Assembly: GCA_963762205.1 (NCBI GenBank)
Contig: CAVXJZ010000003.1
Span: forward strand, 124,001 to 188,000
Direction of reading: 5' to 3'
Length of the DNA stretch: 64,000 nt
Source of the DNA: VRUE01 sp963762205
GTDB taxonomy: Bacteria > Actinomycetota > Thermoleophilia > Solirubrobacterales > 70-9
Part shown: positions 37,252-47,618 of the stretch, one piece after another
Layout of the letters: the number at the start of each line of letters is the position of its first letter
Position numbering within the stretch: the first letter of the stretch is position 1
Program-made: the position numbers and the translations under genes
Notes under the pieces: model-generated
What the model saw: only the letters and a program-made list of their open reading frames with translations
Database searches by the model: none
What the model was told of the DNA's origin: nothing

Positions 37252-38169
37252 CTAGTCGGACTTGGCGGCCATGTCATCGACGGCGGCGGCGCGCTCCCAG
37301 GGACGGGCGGCGCGCAGGGCGCCGAGCACCGCCCGGGTGGCCGGCGCCCGGTTGAGGGCGTAGAAGTGGATCCCGGGCGCGCCCGCCAGCAGCAGCTCGG
37401 CGCACTGCTGGGTCGCGTAGGCGATGCCGAGCTCGAACTCGGCCCGCTCGTCGCCTCCGGCCGCCGCGAACGCCGCCTCCAGCCGGCTCGGGATCGAGGC
37501 GTCGCAGAGGTCGCAGATCCGCTTCGTCTGGGCGAAGCTGGCGACGGGGATGACGCCGGCGACGATCGGCACCTCGATCCCGCGCGCCCGCGCCGCGGCG
37601 ACGAAGTCGAAGTAGACCTGGTTGTCGAAGAAGAGCTGGGTGATCAGGAACGAGGCTCCCGAGTCGACCTTGGTCTTCAGGTAGGCGAGGTCGGTGTCGA
37701 GGTCGGGCGCCTCCGGGTGGACCTCGGGGAAGCAGGCGCCGCCGATCGTGAAGTCCCAGCCGTCGGCGATGAACGCGGCGAGCTCGGCGGCGCTGCCGAG
37801 GCCGCCCTCGGGCTGGACGAAGTCCGCCTCACCGCGCGGCGGGTCGCCGCGCAGCGCGAAGACGTTCTCGATCCCTGCCTCGGCGATCCGGTCGAGGGTC
37901 GCCGAGAGGCCCTCGCGGGTCTCGCCGACGCAGCTCAGGTGCGCCATCGTCTCCAGCCCGATCTCGTCCCTCAGCGCCTTCGTGATCTCGACCGTGCCCT
38001 CGCGCGTCGAGCCGCCGGCGCCGTAGGTGACCGAGGCGAAATCGAGCTCGAGCTCGGCCAGGCTGCGCGCGGTCGCGAAGAGCTGCTCGGTCGCCTCCTC
38101 CGTCTTCGGCGGGAAGAACTCGACCGAGAAGGTCGGCCCCGGAGAGGCGAGGATCTCGTCGACGCGCAT
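37252..38169 (-). CDS. metF: 5,10-methylenetetrahydrofolate reductase
   Basis: 305 aa FAD enzyme that makes 5-methyl-THF for methionine synthesis. It has FSVEFFPPKTEEATEQLF, FASVTYGAGGSTREGT, HLSCVGETREGL, FALRGDPPRG and ITQLFFDNQVYFDF, all family hallmarks. Intact, with a single clear ATG start. The DUF3105 gene follows on the same strand after 12 bases and may be co-transcribed. Confidence 0.95.
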   Translation of the reverse strand: MRVDEILASPGPTFSVEFFPPKTEEATEQLFATARSLAELELDFASVTYGAGGSTREGTVEITKALRDEIGLETMAHLSCVGETREGLSATLDRIAEAGIENVFALRGDPPRGEADFVQPEGGLGSAAELAAFIADGWDFTIGGACFPEVHPEAPDLDTDLAYLKTKVDSGASFLITQLFFDNQVYFDFVAAARARGIEVPIVAGVIPVASFAQTKRICDLCDASIPSRLEAAFAAAGGDERAEFELGIAYATQQCAELLLAGAPGIHFYALNRAPATRAVLGALRAARPWERAAAVDDMAAKSD

Positions 38170-38182
38170 CCGCGCAGGGTAG

Positions 38183-39581
38183 CTAGGCGGACCGCCTGCG
38201 GCGGTCGACCCGATCCTGGAAGAGGGCCTGGATCTCCTCGAGCCGCTTGCCCTTCGTCTCGGGCACGAGCTTCCAGCAGAAGGCCAGCGTGAGGACGCCG
38301 ACCGCCGCGTAGAACCAGAAGGCGCCGCTGCGGCCCAGGGCGTCGATCAGCAGCAGGAAGGTGAGGGAGACGATGAAGTTGAAGGTCCAGTTCGCCATCG
38401 TCCCGATGCCGGCCGCCTTGCTGCGCACCCCGAGCGGGTAGATCTCCGCGTTGAGCAGCCAGAAGATCGGCCCCAGGCTGATCGCGAAGGAGGCGACGTA
38501 GACCATCAGGCTGGCGATCGCCACGGCCGAGGCGAACGTCGTCGTCCCGTCGTCGCCGCCGGTGAAGGCGAGTCCCAGCGTGAACAGGGAGATCACCATG
38601 CCGCTGACGCCGATCATCAGCAGCGTCCGCCTCCCCGCGCGGTCGAGCAGGCGCAGCGCGAGGACGGTGAAGCCGACGTTGATCACGCCGACGCCGACGG
38701 CGGCGAGGATCGCGCCCGCCGAGGAGTCGACGCCGGTGAATTCGACGATCGTCGGCGCGTAGTAGATGACCGTGTTGATGCCGGTCACCTGCTGCAGGAT
38801 CGCCAGGCCCACCCCGACCACGAGCGCCGCTTTGACGACCGGCTGCAGCAGCTCGCTCCAGGCGCCCGGCTTGGCGTCGATGCTCTTCTTGATCTCGTCG
38901 ATCTCGCGGTCGATCGTGTCGGGGTCGTCGACACGGATCCTGGCCAGGGTCGCCCGCGCCGCGAAGTCGTCGCCGGTCATCACCAGCCAGCGCGGGCTCT
39001 GCGGCATGCGCAGCATCCCGAAGGCGAGGCCGAGCGCCGGCACGCAGCCGAGGCCGAGCATCCAGCGCCAGCCTTCGATGTGGTCGAAGGCGAGGCCGAC
39101 GAGGTAGGCGACGAGGATGCCGATCGTCACCGCGAGCTGGAAGAAGCTGACCAGCCGCCCGCGGCTCTCCGGCGGCGCGACCTCCGAGATGTAGACCGGG
39201 GCGGCGGCGGAGGCGAGGCCGATCGCGACGCCGATCACGACGCGGGCGAGGACCAGCAGCTCGACCCCCTGCGCGGCGGCGCTGGCCAGGGCGCCGACGA
39301 TGAAGACCCCGGCCGCGGAGAGGATCATCACCCGCCGGCCGAAGCGGTCGGCGGCCGGGCCGGCGGCGGCGGCGCCGAAGACGGCGCCGATCGGGACCGC
39401 GGCGACGACCAGCCCCTGTTCGAAGCTGTTCAGGCCGAAGTCGCCCTTGATGAAGAGCAGGGCGCCGGCGATGACGCCCGGTGTCGTAGCCGAAGAGCAG
39501 TCCGCCGAGGCCGGCGATGGCCGCGGTAAGGACAACGTTGCGGCGCGCCCTCCTCCGAGAGGCGTCGAGGCCATCGCTCAT
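38183..39581 (-). CDS. MFS sugar transporter (sugar porter family), frameshift near the start
   Basis: About 466 aa, twelve hydrophobic segments. Sugar-porter signatures are GLLFGYDTG, GPAADRFGRR, PVYISEVAPPESRGRL, QQVTGINTVIYYAP, and the final PETKGKRLEE. It probably takes up a hexose or pentose by proton symport. The N-terminal 35 residues (MSDGLDASRRRARRNVVLTA to GYDTG) are in a different frame from the rest; the break is near 39478. It is divergent from the enoyl-CoA hydratase over a gap of more than 450 bases. Confidence 0.9.
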
Positions 39582-40048
39582 CGCAACAGCGACCGTACAG
39601 CCGGGCGGTGGGCGGGGTCAATCGCAATGCCCCAGCCCTCGGATCCGGTTCGCAGCCCCGGATCGCGGGCAAATTTGCGCAGTTTGCGGGTTCGTCGTCG
39701 CCGCCCCCCTTGCGCCCGGCGCGGGGGCGGGCTAAGTTCAAACTGCGACTGGGAGAGAGAGGACCCACGGAAGCCCAGGGGGACACCATCTCGAAGGTGG
39801 CGCGACGAGCTTCACGCACGAAGGCTACGTGCGCGGCAGGCTACGAGCGTCACCCCCGGTCGTTTTTTCTTGCCCGTTTTCCGGCCGCCGCGGACGCGTC
39901 CGACCGGCTCCATAGCTTGGTCACGGTCGCGGAGCACCTGCCCTCCGCGCCGCGCGCCGGGGCGCACCCGGGAGCAGGGCGTCGCCGCGAGGCCCGGATG
40001 ACGCCGTCGACTAGCCCGCCCGCTCCCGCTCTGACAGGATTGCGCCGA
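39582..40048. other. long divergent intergenic region with possible structured RNA
   Basis: No convincing gene. On the plus strand 39740-39870 contains several small stems (CACC/GGTG at 39784-39799, CGCAC/GTGCG at 39815-39833) and a run of six T at 39863-39868. This looks like a leader with a terminator-like end, but the last stem is weak and I recognise no known riboswitch. The open frames here have poor composition. The stretch between about 39600 and 39740 is GC-rich and featureless to me. Confidence 0.4.
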
Positions 40049-40115
40049 TGAGCGCGGAGCGAGCGAGCGTCCATGTCTGTCTCCCCGCGCGCGAGCCAGG
40101 CGCGGGAACTGTGCG
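40049..40115 (+). repeat. leader repeat, copy 3 (before the enoyl-CoA hydratase)
   Basis: Third member of the family at 9333-9399 and 33399-33466: TGAGCGCGGAGCGAGCGAG, CATGTCT, CGCGCGCGAGC, then the ATG 67 bases from the first base. The end is the least conserved (cgcgggaactgtgcg). Confidence 0.65.
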
Positions 40116-40867
40116 ATGAGCGGCGAGCTTCGCTACGAGCGCGTCGGCGCCGCCGCGCTGCTGACGATCGACCGGCCCGAGCGGCGCAACGCCTTCGACG
40201 CCGCCACCGCCGAGCTCTTCCGCCGCGGCCTGGCGCGACTTCGAGGCCGACGAGGACGCCCGCGTGCTCGTCCTCACCGGCGCCGGCGGCCAGGCCTTCT
40301 GCGCCGGGGCCGACCTGAAGGCGATGGACCTCGACGTCTCCCATCCCGACGGCCCGATGGGCCCGACCCGCCTCACCCCCTCGAAGCCGGCGATCGCCGC
40401 GATCGAGGGCTGGTGCCTGGCCGGAGGGGTCGAGCTGGCGCTCTGGTGCGACCTGCGGATCGCCACCCGCGACTCGACCTTCGGGCTCTTCGAGCGCCGC
40501 TGGGGCGTGCCCCTGATCGACGGCGGCACCCAGCGTCTGCCCCGCGTCGTCGGCATGGGGCGTGCCCTGGAGATGATCCTCACCGGCCGCCCGGTCGGCG
40601 CCGAGGAGGCGCACCGGATCGGCCTCGTCAACGAGGTCGTCGAGCCCGGCGCCCATCTCGAGCGCGCCCTCGAGCTCGCCGAGCGGATCGCCGTCCTTCC
40701 CCCAGGAGACGATGCTCGCCGACCGCCGCGGGGCGATCGAGGGCTACGGCATGCCGCTCGCCGAGGGCCTCGCCCACGAGGCGAAGCTGGGCGGCGAGGT
40801 CCTCGAGGTGGCCGCCCGCGGCGCCGCCCGCTTCGCCGCCGGCGAGGGCCGCCACGGTCAGTTCTGA
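40116..40867 (+). CDS. enoyl-CoA hydratase/isomerase, frameshifted
   Basis: About 250 aa crotonase-fold enzyme. It shows LLTIDRPERRNAFDAATAEL, then in another frame VLVLTGAGGQAFCAGADLKA with the oxyanion-hole AIEGWCLAGGVELALWCD, FGLFERRWGVPLIDGGTQRL and IGLVNEVV. The tail returns as GRHGQF and TGA after a second break near 40700; the first is near 40235. The glutamate near the GVELALWCDLR loop and the GTQRL region are intact. It is convergent with a TetR gene and overlaps it by ten bases. Confidence 0.87.
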
Positions 40868-41467
40868 GCGATGCGGCGCATCTCCTCCTCGGCCGCATCC
40901 GGGCCGAGGTACGGCATCAGCACCGCGAAGACGAGGTCGGGAAGCATCCTCTCCAGCTCCTCGCCGCGGCCGGCGCGGATCTCGTCGAAGACCATCGAGG
41001 TCGCGGCGCCGATCGCGAAACGCGCCGTGTCGGCGGGGAGGTCCTTCTGGTCGGAGTACGCGCGCCCCTCGTCGAGCAGCGGGGCGAAGCGGGCGAGCGC
41101 CTCCCTGTAGAGCTGCCGCGCGTCCTCGCCGGCGGCGGTCATCTCGACCATCGTCAGGCGGGCGGCGTCGGCCTCCTGCGCGAGCAGCTCGACCATCGCC
41201 CGCAGCGCGGCGGCGACCCGCGCCGGCCAGGGCTCGCCGTCGGCGGCCAGGAAGGCGGCGGAGACGTGGGCGACGAGGACGTCGTTGACGGCCCCGAACG
41301 CCTCCAGGAAGCAGGCCTCCTTGTCCTCGAAGAGCTCCTCGAAGGTGGCGACGGAGACGCCGGCTGCGCTCGGCCACCTCGGCCACCGTGGTCGCCTCGA
41401 ATCCCGTCTCCGCCGCGACCCGGACCATCGCCTCCCTCAGCCGCTCCCGCTGTGTATTTGGCCACAT
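40858..41467 (-). CDS. TetR-family transcriptional regulator, one frameshift
   Basis: About 200 aa. The N-terminal helix-turn-helix reads RERLREAMVRVAAETGFEAT and TVAEVAERS. The ligand-binding C-terminal domain reads LLAQEADAARLTMVEMTAAG to MPYLGPDAAEEEMRRIAQN. The frame changes near 41370, just after the recognition helix. Its stop overlaps the convergent hydratase gene (tcagttctga), so it is a candidate regulator of lipid or CoA-ester metabolism, by position only. Confidence 0.82.
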
Positions 41468-41599
41468 AGGCTCGCGACAGCCTGTGACGACCGTTCTGCA
41501 ACCGCTCCGGACCGGATCCGGAAGGCGAATCCACAACAGCGAGCGTAGGGCAGCCGCCGTCCGCCTGTCCAACGCTTCCGCCCGCCTAGACTGCGGCGC

Positions 41600-42849
41600 A
41601 TGAGAGATCGCAGTCGTGGGGCTTGGCTACGTCGGCCTACCGCTGGCCGTCGCCTTCGCCGAGGCGGAGCACGAGGTCGTCGGCCTCGACGCCGACCCGG
41701 CGCGGGTCGACGCGCTGAACGCCGGGCGCAGCCACGTCGAGGACGTCCCCGATTCGGCCCTGGCGCCGCTCGCCGGCCGCCTGCGCGCGACCTCCCGCCA
41801 CGAGGACCTCGCCTCCTGCGAGGCGATCGTGATCTGCGTGCCGACGCCGCTGACCAGCTCGCGCGAGCCCGACCTCACCTACCTCGACGCCGCCGCGACC
41901 GCGGTGGGGGAGGTGGTCCGTCCCGGCCAGCTCGTCGTCCTCGAGTCGACCAGCTACCCGGGCACGACCCGGGAGCAGCTGCTGCCGGCGCTCGAGCGCT
42001 CCGGGCTCTCGGCGGGGACCGACTTCCACCTCGCCTTCTCCCCGGAGCGGATCGACCCCGGCCGCACCGACTACACCCTGCGCACGACGCCGAAGCTCGT
42101 CGGCGGCCTGACCGAGGCCTGCACGGCGCGGGCCCGCGAGCTCTACGAGCTGATCTGCGACGAGGTCGTCGTGCTCTCGACCCCGGAGGCGGCGGAGCTC
42201 TCGAAGCTGCTCGAGAACGTCTTCCGCTCGGTCAACATCGCCTTCGTCAACGAGCTCGCCCAGCTCTGCGACCGGCTCGGGATCGACGTCTGGGAGGTGA
42301 TCGACGCGGCGGCGACCAAGCCCTTCGGCTTCATGCGCTTCGACCCGGGGCCGGGGATGGGGGGGCACTGCCTGCCGGTCGACCCCTTCTACCTCGCCTT
42401 CAGGGCCCGCGAGCACGACTTCTACCCGGAGTTCATCGAGCTCGCCGGCAAGGTCAACCAGGCCCAGCCGGCCTTCTGCGCGGAGCGGATCGAGCGCGCC
42501 CTCAACGAGGCCGGCAAGCCGGTGCGTGGCTCGCGGATCCTGATCCTCGGGGTCAGCTACAAGGCCGGGCGTCGGCGACACCCGCGAGTCGCCGGCGCTG
42601 AAGATCGCGACGCTGCTGCGCGAGCGCGGCGGCGAGGTCTCCTACCACGACCCCCACGTTCCCGAGCTGCCCGGGCTCGACCTCTCCTCCGCCGACCTCG
42701 ACGAGAGCCTCGCCGCCTGCGACGTGGCGGCGATCGTCACCGCCCACCCGGAGTTCGACTACGAGCGGATCGTCTCCGGCGCCCCCCTGGTGGTCGACTT
42801 CCGCGGCGTCACCCGCTCGATCGAGGCGCCGAACCTGGTCCGCCTCTAG
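41600..42849 (+). CDS. nucleotide-sugar dehydrogenase (UDP-glucose/UDP-GlcNAc 6-dehydrogenase family)
   Basis: About 415 aa NAD enzyme that oxidises a UDP-sugar to the uronic acid. Rossmann motif VGLGYVGLPLAVAFAEAEHE, VICVPTPL, AFSPERIDPGRT, NVFRSVNIAFVNELA and the catalytic cysteine in GMGGHCLPVDPFYL; the C-terminal domain reads LGVSYKAG, then VGDTRESPALKIATLL in another frame. Two extra bases are apparent: near 41606, where atgaga-atcgcagtc would give MRIAVVGLG, and near 42566. The PFGFMRFDPGPGMGG loop favours the UDP-N-acetyl-sugar branch. It would supply uronic acids to the surface polysaccharide. Confidence 0.9.
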
Positions 42850-42901
42850 CGCGACCTTCAGGGGCACGGCCCCCCGCCTGACTTGATTTCGCCTCTCCGA
42901 T

Positions 42902-42921
42902 ATACGAACATACGTTCGTAT
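42902..42921. promoter_or_regulatory. LexA (SOS) box overlapping the imuB start
   Basis: The 20 bases form atacgaac-atac-gttcgtat, with perfect 8-bp arms and the GAAC-N4-GTTC core of actinobacterial LexA sites. It overlaps the ATG of imuB (42920), so bound LexA would cover the transcription start of a leaderless mRNA. Confidence 0.85.
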
Positions 42922-43957
42922 GGAGATCGCCTGTGTGATGGTGCCCGGGCCCGCGCTGCGGGCCGTGGCTGAGGAGCGGAGGAGGCCGCCCGAGGACGTC
43001 TGGGAGGACGAGCTGCGCCGGCTCGAGGGGATCGGCGCCGAGCTCGAGTCGGAGCGCCCGGGGGAGGCGTTCTTCGCGGTCGACGGGCTGCTCGGCCTCT
43101 ACGGCGGCGAGCGCTCCGGCGTCGTCCGGGCGGCGCGGCGGGCGGCGCGGCTGCCGGTCCGGATCGGCGTCGCGCCCACCCGCTTCGCCGCCTTCGACCG
43201 CGGCGGGAGACGGGGAGAGGCTCGTTCCCGCCCCGCAGCGGCTGCACGAGTTCCTCGCCCCGCTGCCGGTCGCCTCGCTGATCCCGCGCCTCGGCCTCGC
43301 CGAGCCGCGAGGGCGAGCGACCTGGTCGAGACGATGGGCCGTCTCGGCATCGCCACCCTGGGAGCGCTGGCGGCGCTCGCCCCGGGCCGGGTCGCCGATC
43401 GCTTCGGCCCGCCCGGGCTGCGCGCGCTGCGGCTCGCCCGCGGCGAGGAGGAGCCGCTGCGGCCGCGCCGGCCGCCCGAGGAGCTGGCGGCGGAGATCGA
43501 GCTGCCCGAGGGGATCGCCGGCGGCCGCCTCGAGCGTGCCCTGGAGCTGCTCGTCGACCGCTTCCTCTCCGCCCCGCAGCGCAGGGGCCGCACCGTGCTC
43601 GCCCTGCGCCTCGGCGCCCTGCTCGGCGACGGCGGCAGCTGGAGCGCCGAGCAGGGGCTGGGCCGGCCGACCGCCTCGGCCCCGGTCCTGCGCCGGCTGC
43701 TGGGCCCGCGGCTGGAGTCGCTGCCCGCTCCGGCGACCCTGCTGCGGCTGCGGGCTCTCTGCCCTCGGCCCGCCCGGCCGGCGATCAGCTCGAGCTCGCG
43801 GTCCGCGGGCAGGAGAATCGCCGCCGTCGCCTCGGCGACGCGCTGCGCGAGGTGCGCGCGGCCCAGCGGCGCCGAGGCGCTGCTCAAGGTGCTCCCGGTC
43901 GAGCCCGCCTCGCGCGTGCCCGAGCGCCGTGCGGTCCTCACTCCCTACCGACCATGA
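42920..43957 (+). CDS. imuB: ImuB-like Y-family polymerase homolog, with internal frame slips
   Basis: Non-catalytic Y-family protein that links DnaE2 to the sliding clamp in induced mutagenesis. It begins IACVMVPGPALRAVAEER and has FAVDGLLGLYGGERSGVV, SDLVETMGRLGIATLGALAA, LRALRLARGEEEPLRPRRP and, at the end, VEPASRVPERRAVLTPYRP. From about 43200 to 43315 the coding frame is another one (GERLVPAPQRLHEFLAPLP), and a second slip lies near 43760-43870. The SOS box stands at its start. No imuA-like gene is upstream. It overlaps the next gene by ATGA. Confidence 0.85.
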   Translation: MEIACVMVPGPALRAVAEERRRPPEDVWEDELRRLEGIGAELESERPGEAFFAVDGLLGLYGGERSGVVRAARRAARLPVRIGVAPTRFAAFDRGGRRGEARSRPAAAARVPRPAAGRLADPAPRPRRAARASDLVETMGRLGIATLGALAALAPGRVADRFGPPGLRALRLARGEEEPLRPRRPPEELAAEIELPEGIAGGRLERALELLVDRFLSAPQRRGRTVLALRLGALLGDGGSWSAEQGLGRPTASAPVLRRLLGPRLESLPAPATLLRLRALCPRPARPAISSSSRSAGRRIAAVASATRCARCARPSGAEALLKVLPVEPASRVPERRAVLTPYRP

Positions 43958-44193
43958 GCGCATCGAGGCGCCTCTACGCCCCCCGCCCGGTCGAGGTCCG
44001 CGCCGCCACCGGCGTCCCGCTCGCGGTCGCCGGCGTCCGCGGTCGAGGCGGTGCGCGAGGAGTGGGGGTCGAGGACCGCTGGTGGACGCCCCGGCCTCTC
44101 CGCCGCCGCTACTTCGAGCTGGTGCTCGCCGACGGCCGCGACACGGTCGTCTTCCACAGCGAGGGCGGGCGCTGGTACCGGCAGCGGGCCTGA
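43954..44193 (+). CDS. DUF6504-like small protein between imuB and dnaE2
   Basis: 79 aa. It begins RLYAPRPVEVRAATGVPLAV and ends WWTPRPLRRRYFELVLADG, VVFHSEGGRWYRQ, the pattern of the small DUF6504 proteins often encoded between imuB and dnaE2 in actinobacteria. Function unknown. About 15 residues in the middle are out of frame (the other frame reads VEAVREEW), another self-cancelling pair of indels. Its ATG overlaps the imuB stop. Confidence 0.75.
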   Translation: MSASRRLYAPRPVEVRAATGVPLAVAGVRGRGGARGVGVEDRWWTPRPLRRRYFELVLADGRDTVVFHSEGGRWYRQRA

Positions 44194-44214
44194 CGCGCGA
44201 GCCCGACGCGCGCG

Positions 44215-47200
44215 ATGGTCCCCTACGTCGAGCTGCACGCCCACTCGGCCTTCTCCTTCCTCGACGGCGCCTCGACGCCGGCGGAGCTCGGCGCCGCCGC
44301 CGCCGAGCTCGGCTATCCCGCCTTCGCCCTCACCGACCACGACGGGATCTGGGGCTCGATGGAGTTCGCGCTCGCCTGCGCGGGCGCTCGGCGTCCGCGC
44401 CGATCACCGGCGCCGAGCTGACCCTCGAGGGCGGCGCCCACCTGACCCTGCTGGTCGAGAGCCAGCGCCGGCTACCGCAACCTCTGCCGGCTGCTCACCG
44501 CCGCCCACTCCCACACCCGCGACGGACGCGCAGCGCAGCGCCGGCCGTCCCTGGGTGCCGCTGGAGCGGCTCGAGGCAGCACGCCGCGGGCCTCGTCTGC
44601 CTCTCGGGCTGCGCCCGCGACGGCCTCCTCGCCGGCGCCTGGGAGCGCGGCGAGGCCGCCGCCGGCGCCGGCCTGGCGCGGCGCCTGCTGGAGACGTTCG
44701 GCCGCGACTGCTTCAGGGTCGAGCTGCAGCGGCCCTTCTGGCGCCGCGACCGGGCCCGCAACCGCTGGCTCGCCCGGCTCGCCGCGCGGCTCGGGGTGCC
44801 CTGCGTCGCGAGCGGCAACGTCCACTGCCACGACCCCGCCCGCGTCCGCCTCCAGGACGCCCTCGTCGCCGTGCGGCTGGGGACGACGCTCGAGGCCTCC
44901 GAGCCGGGCCGCAGGGGCAACTCGCAGCTCGGTGCTGACCTCGCCGCGGCGCATGGCCGAGCGCTTCGCCGCCCACCCCGCGCGCGGTCGCCGAGACCCT
45001 GCGCCTGGCCGAGCGCCTGCGCTTCGACCTGACCAGAGGAGCTCGGCTACCGCTACCCGGGCTCCGAGGACCCGGACGCCGACCGCGACCTCGCCGAGGC
45101 CTGCCGGGCGCGGCTGGAGGAGCGATACGGGGACGGGCCCCATCGCCGCCACCGCGACGAGGCCGAGGGGAGGCTCGCGGCAGGAGCTGGCGACGATCCG
45201 CAACCTCGGCCTCTCCGGCTTCTTCCTCCTCCACCGGGAGATACTCGAGCTGGCCCGGGAGGTGGCCCTCGAGGTGCGCGGGCCGGAGTCGGCGCGCTCG
45301 GTCCTGCCGCCGGGGCGCGGCCGCGGGTCCAGCGTCAGCTCGATCGTCTGCTACCTCACCGGCCTCTCCCACATCGACCCGGTCGAGGAGGGCCTCTTCG
45401 CCGGCCGCTTCCTCAACGAGGAGATCGAGGGCGAGATCGCCGCCGATGCCCGACATCGACCTCGACTTCCCGCGCGACATCCGCGAGGAGCTGATCCGAC
45501 GCGTCCACGAGCGTCTACGGCGGCGAGCGGGCCGCCCTCGTCGCCGCCTTCCCGACCTACCGCCCGCGCGGGGCGGTGCGTGACATCGGCAAGGCGCTGG
45601 CGCTGCCGGCGGAGGAGATCGAGAGGGTCGCCGAAGATGGTCGGCTTCCACGAGCGCGCCGGGGAGATCGAGCGCGACGTCGTCAGCGCGATCGGCGCCC
45701 GCCGCGCCGCCTCGCCGGGCTGGCGCGCCCTGCTCGCAGCTCTGCGGCGAGGCGATCGGCCTACCCCGCCACGCCTCCCAGCACCCGGGCGGGATGGTGA
45801 TCGCGACCCGGCCGCTGATCGACGTCTGCCCGGTCGTCCCCGCGGCGATGGAGGGGCGGCAGATCGTCCAGTGGGACAAGGACTCCTGCTCGGACGCGGG
45901 CTTCCTCAAGATCGACCTGCTCGGGCTGGGGATGCTCTCCGCGGTCGAGCGCTGCGTCGACGAAATGGCGCGGACCCGCCCCGAGGACCCGCCGCTCGAC
46001 CTCTCGCGGATCGACTTCGAGGACCGGGAGACCTTCGAATCGATCCAGAGCCGCGGAGACGACCGGGGTCTTCCAGATCGAGAGCCGCGCCCAGATGCAG
46101 ATGCTTCCCCGCACCCTGCCCGCGGACCTCGACGACCTCACCGTGCAGGTGGCGCTGGTCCGGCCCGGCCCGATCCAGGGCGGCGCCGATCCACCCCTAC
46201 ATCGAGCGCCGCATGCTGCGGCGCGAGGACCCCGTCCTTCGAGATCCCCTACGAGCACCCCCTGCTGGAGGAGGCGCTCCAGGAGACCCTCGGCACGATC
46301 GTCTACCAGGAGCAGGTGATCGAAGTGGCGAGGGCGCTGGCCGGCTTCTCCTCGGCCGAGGCGGAGGGCCTGCGCCGGGCGATGAGCCGCAAGCGCTCCC
46401 AGCAGGCGAGTGCGACAGGCACCACGGCGCTTCCTCGAGGGCGCCGCCGCGCACGGTGTCCCCGTGGCGACGGCGGAGCGGGTCTGGGACCAGATCAAGG
46501 GCTTCTCCGGCTTCGGCTTCCCGAAGGCGCACTCGGCCGCCTTCGGGCTGCTCGCCTACCAGTCGGCCTGGCTGCGGGTCCACCGCGCGCCGGAGTTCCT
46601 CTGCGCGCTGCTCAACGAGCAGCCGATGGGCTTCTACCCGCCCGACTCGCTGGTCCACGAGGCACAGCGCCGCGGGGTGAGGGTGGCGGGCCCGGACGCG
46701 AACCGCGGCCACGTCCTCTGCCGGGTCGAGCGCGAGCGGGGCGGCCTGCTGGTGCGGGTCGGCCTCGGCTACGTCAAGGGGGTGCGCGGGGAGGAGATGG
46801 AGAGCCTCGTCGCCGCCCGCGAGCGGGGTGGCCCCTACCGGGGGGTCGCCGACCTCGCCTCCCGCTCGGGCGCCGGCCGCGACGGCCTGGAGCGACTGGC
46901 GTGGGCGGGGGCGCTGGACGGCATCCCGAGCGCGGGCGGGGAGGCCGGCGCGGGAGCGCGGCGGAGACCGGCGACCGCCGCGCGGCGCTCTGGCAGGTCG
47001 GGATCGCGCCCGGCGGGCGCCGGGCCGGCGGGCACGATCAGCTGGCGCTGCCGCTGGAGCCCCCGCCGCCGCCCGAGCTGGAGCCGCTGGGCGACTGGGA
47101 GGAGATGATCGCCGACTACCGCTCGACCGGGATGGTCCTCGGCGAGCACCCGATGGCGCTGCTGCGCGCCGACCTCGATCCCGGCCTGCTGCGCAGCACC

Positions 47201-47618
47201 GACCTCGAGCGGGTCGACGACGGCCGCGAGGTGGAGGTGGCGGGCCTGGTCGTCGCCCGCCAGCGCCCCGAGACCGCGAAGGGGATCGTCTTCATGCTCT
47301 TCGAGGACGAGCGCGGCACCGTCAACCTGATCGTGCCGCCGCCGGTCTACGAGCGCCACCGCGCCCTGCTCCGCGCCGCGCCCCTGCTCCGCGCCAGGGG
47401 CCGCCTCGAGCGCCGCGAGGGCGTCGTCAACGTCCTCGTCTCCGAGGTCGCCGAGCTGCAGCGCGCCCCTCGCAGCGCTCCTCGCCCCCGGGCCAACTCC
47501 CCCGCCTCCGGTCGGTCCGCGCGGAGGAGCGGAGGGCGCGCGCGCCTTTCGCGCGCATCTCGTCGAGGAACTGCGCGCCGTGGCGCCCTCCGGCCACAGC
47601 TTCGGCCGGCGGCGTTAG
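44215..47618 (+). CDS. dnaE2: error-prone DNA polymerase DnaE2, broken by many frame changes
   Basis: C-family polymerase for SOS mutagenesis. The 3.4 kb span matches the family's length. The PHP domain starts VELHAHSAFSFLDGASTPAE with ALTDHDGIWGSMEFALA. The palm has PDIDLDFPRDIREELIRRV with the catalytic aspartates near 45450, then FLKIDLLGLGMLSAVERC, FSGFGFPKAHSAAFGLLAYQ and the OB-fold VEVAGLVVARQRPETAKGI. The end is SGHSFGRRR and TAG. At least ten single-base breaks occur (for example near 44395, 44470, 45445, 45510, 46060, 46190, 46415 and 46990), so no continuous product can be read. All domains are present in order. Confidence 0.88.

Noticed and set aside
39608..40051. 147-codon plus-strand open frame in the long intergenic region
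   Set aside because: Low-complexity Arg/Ala/Pro content, no ribosome-binding site, and it overlaps the leader repeat; not convincing as a gene.
44215..47618. dnaE2 as a true pseudogene
   Set aside because: All domains and catalytic motifs are intact in some frame, no nonsense or deletion is seen, and other essential genes (gyrB, pbpA) show the same kind of indel, so error is the better explanation.
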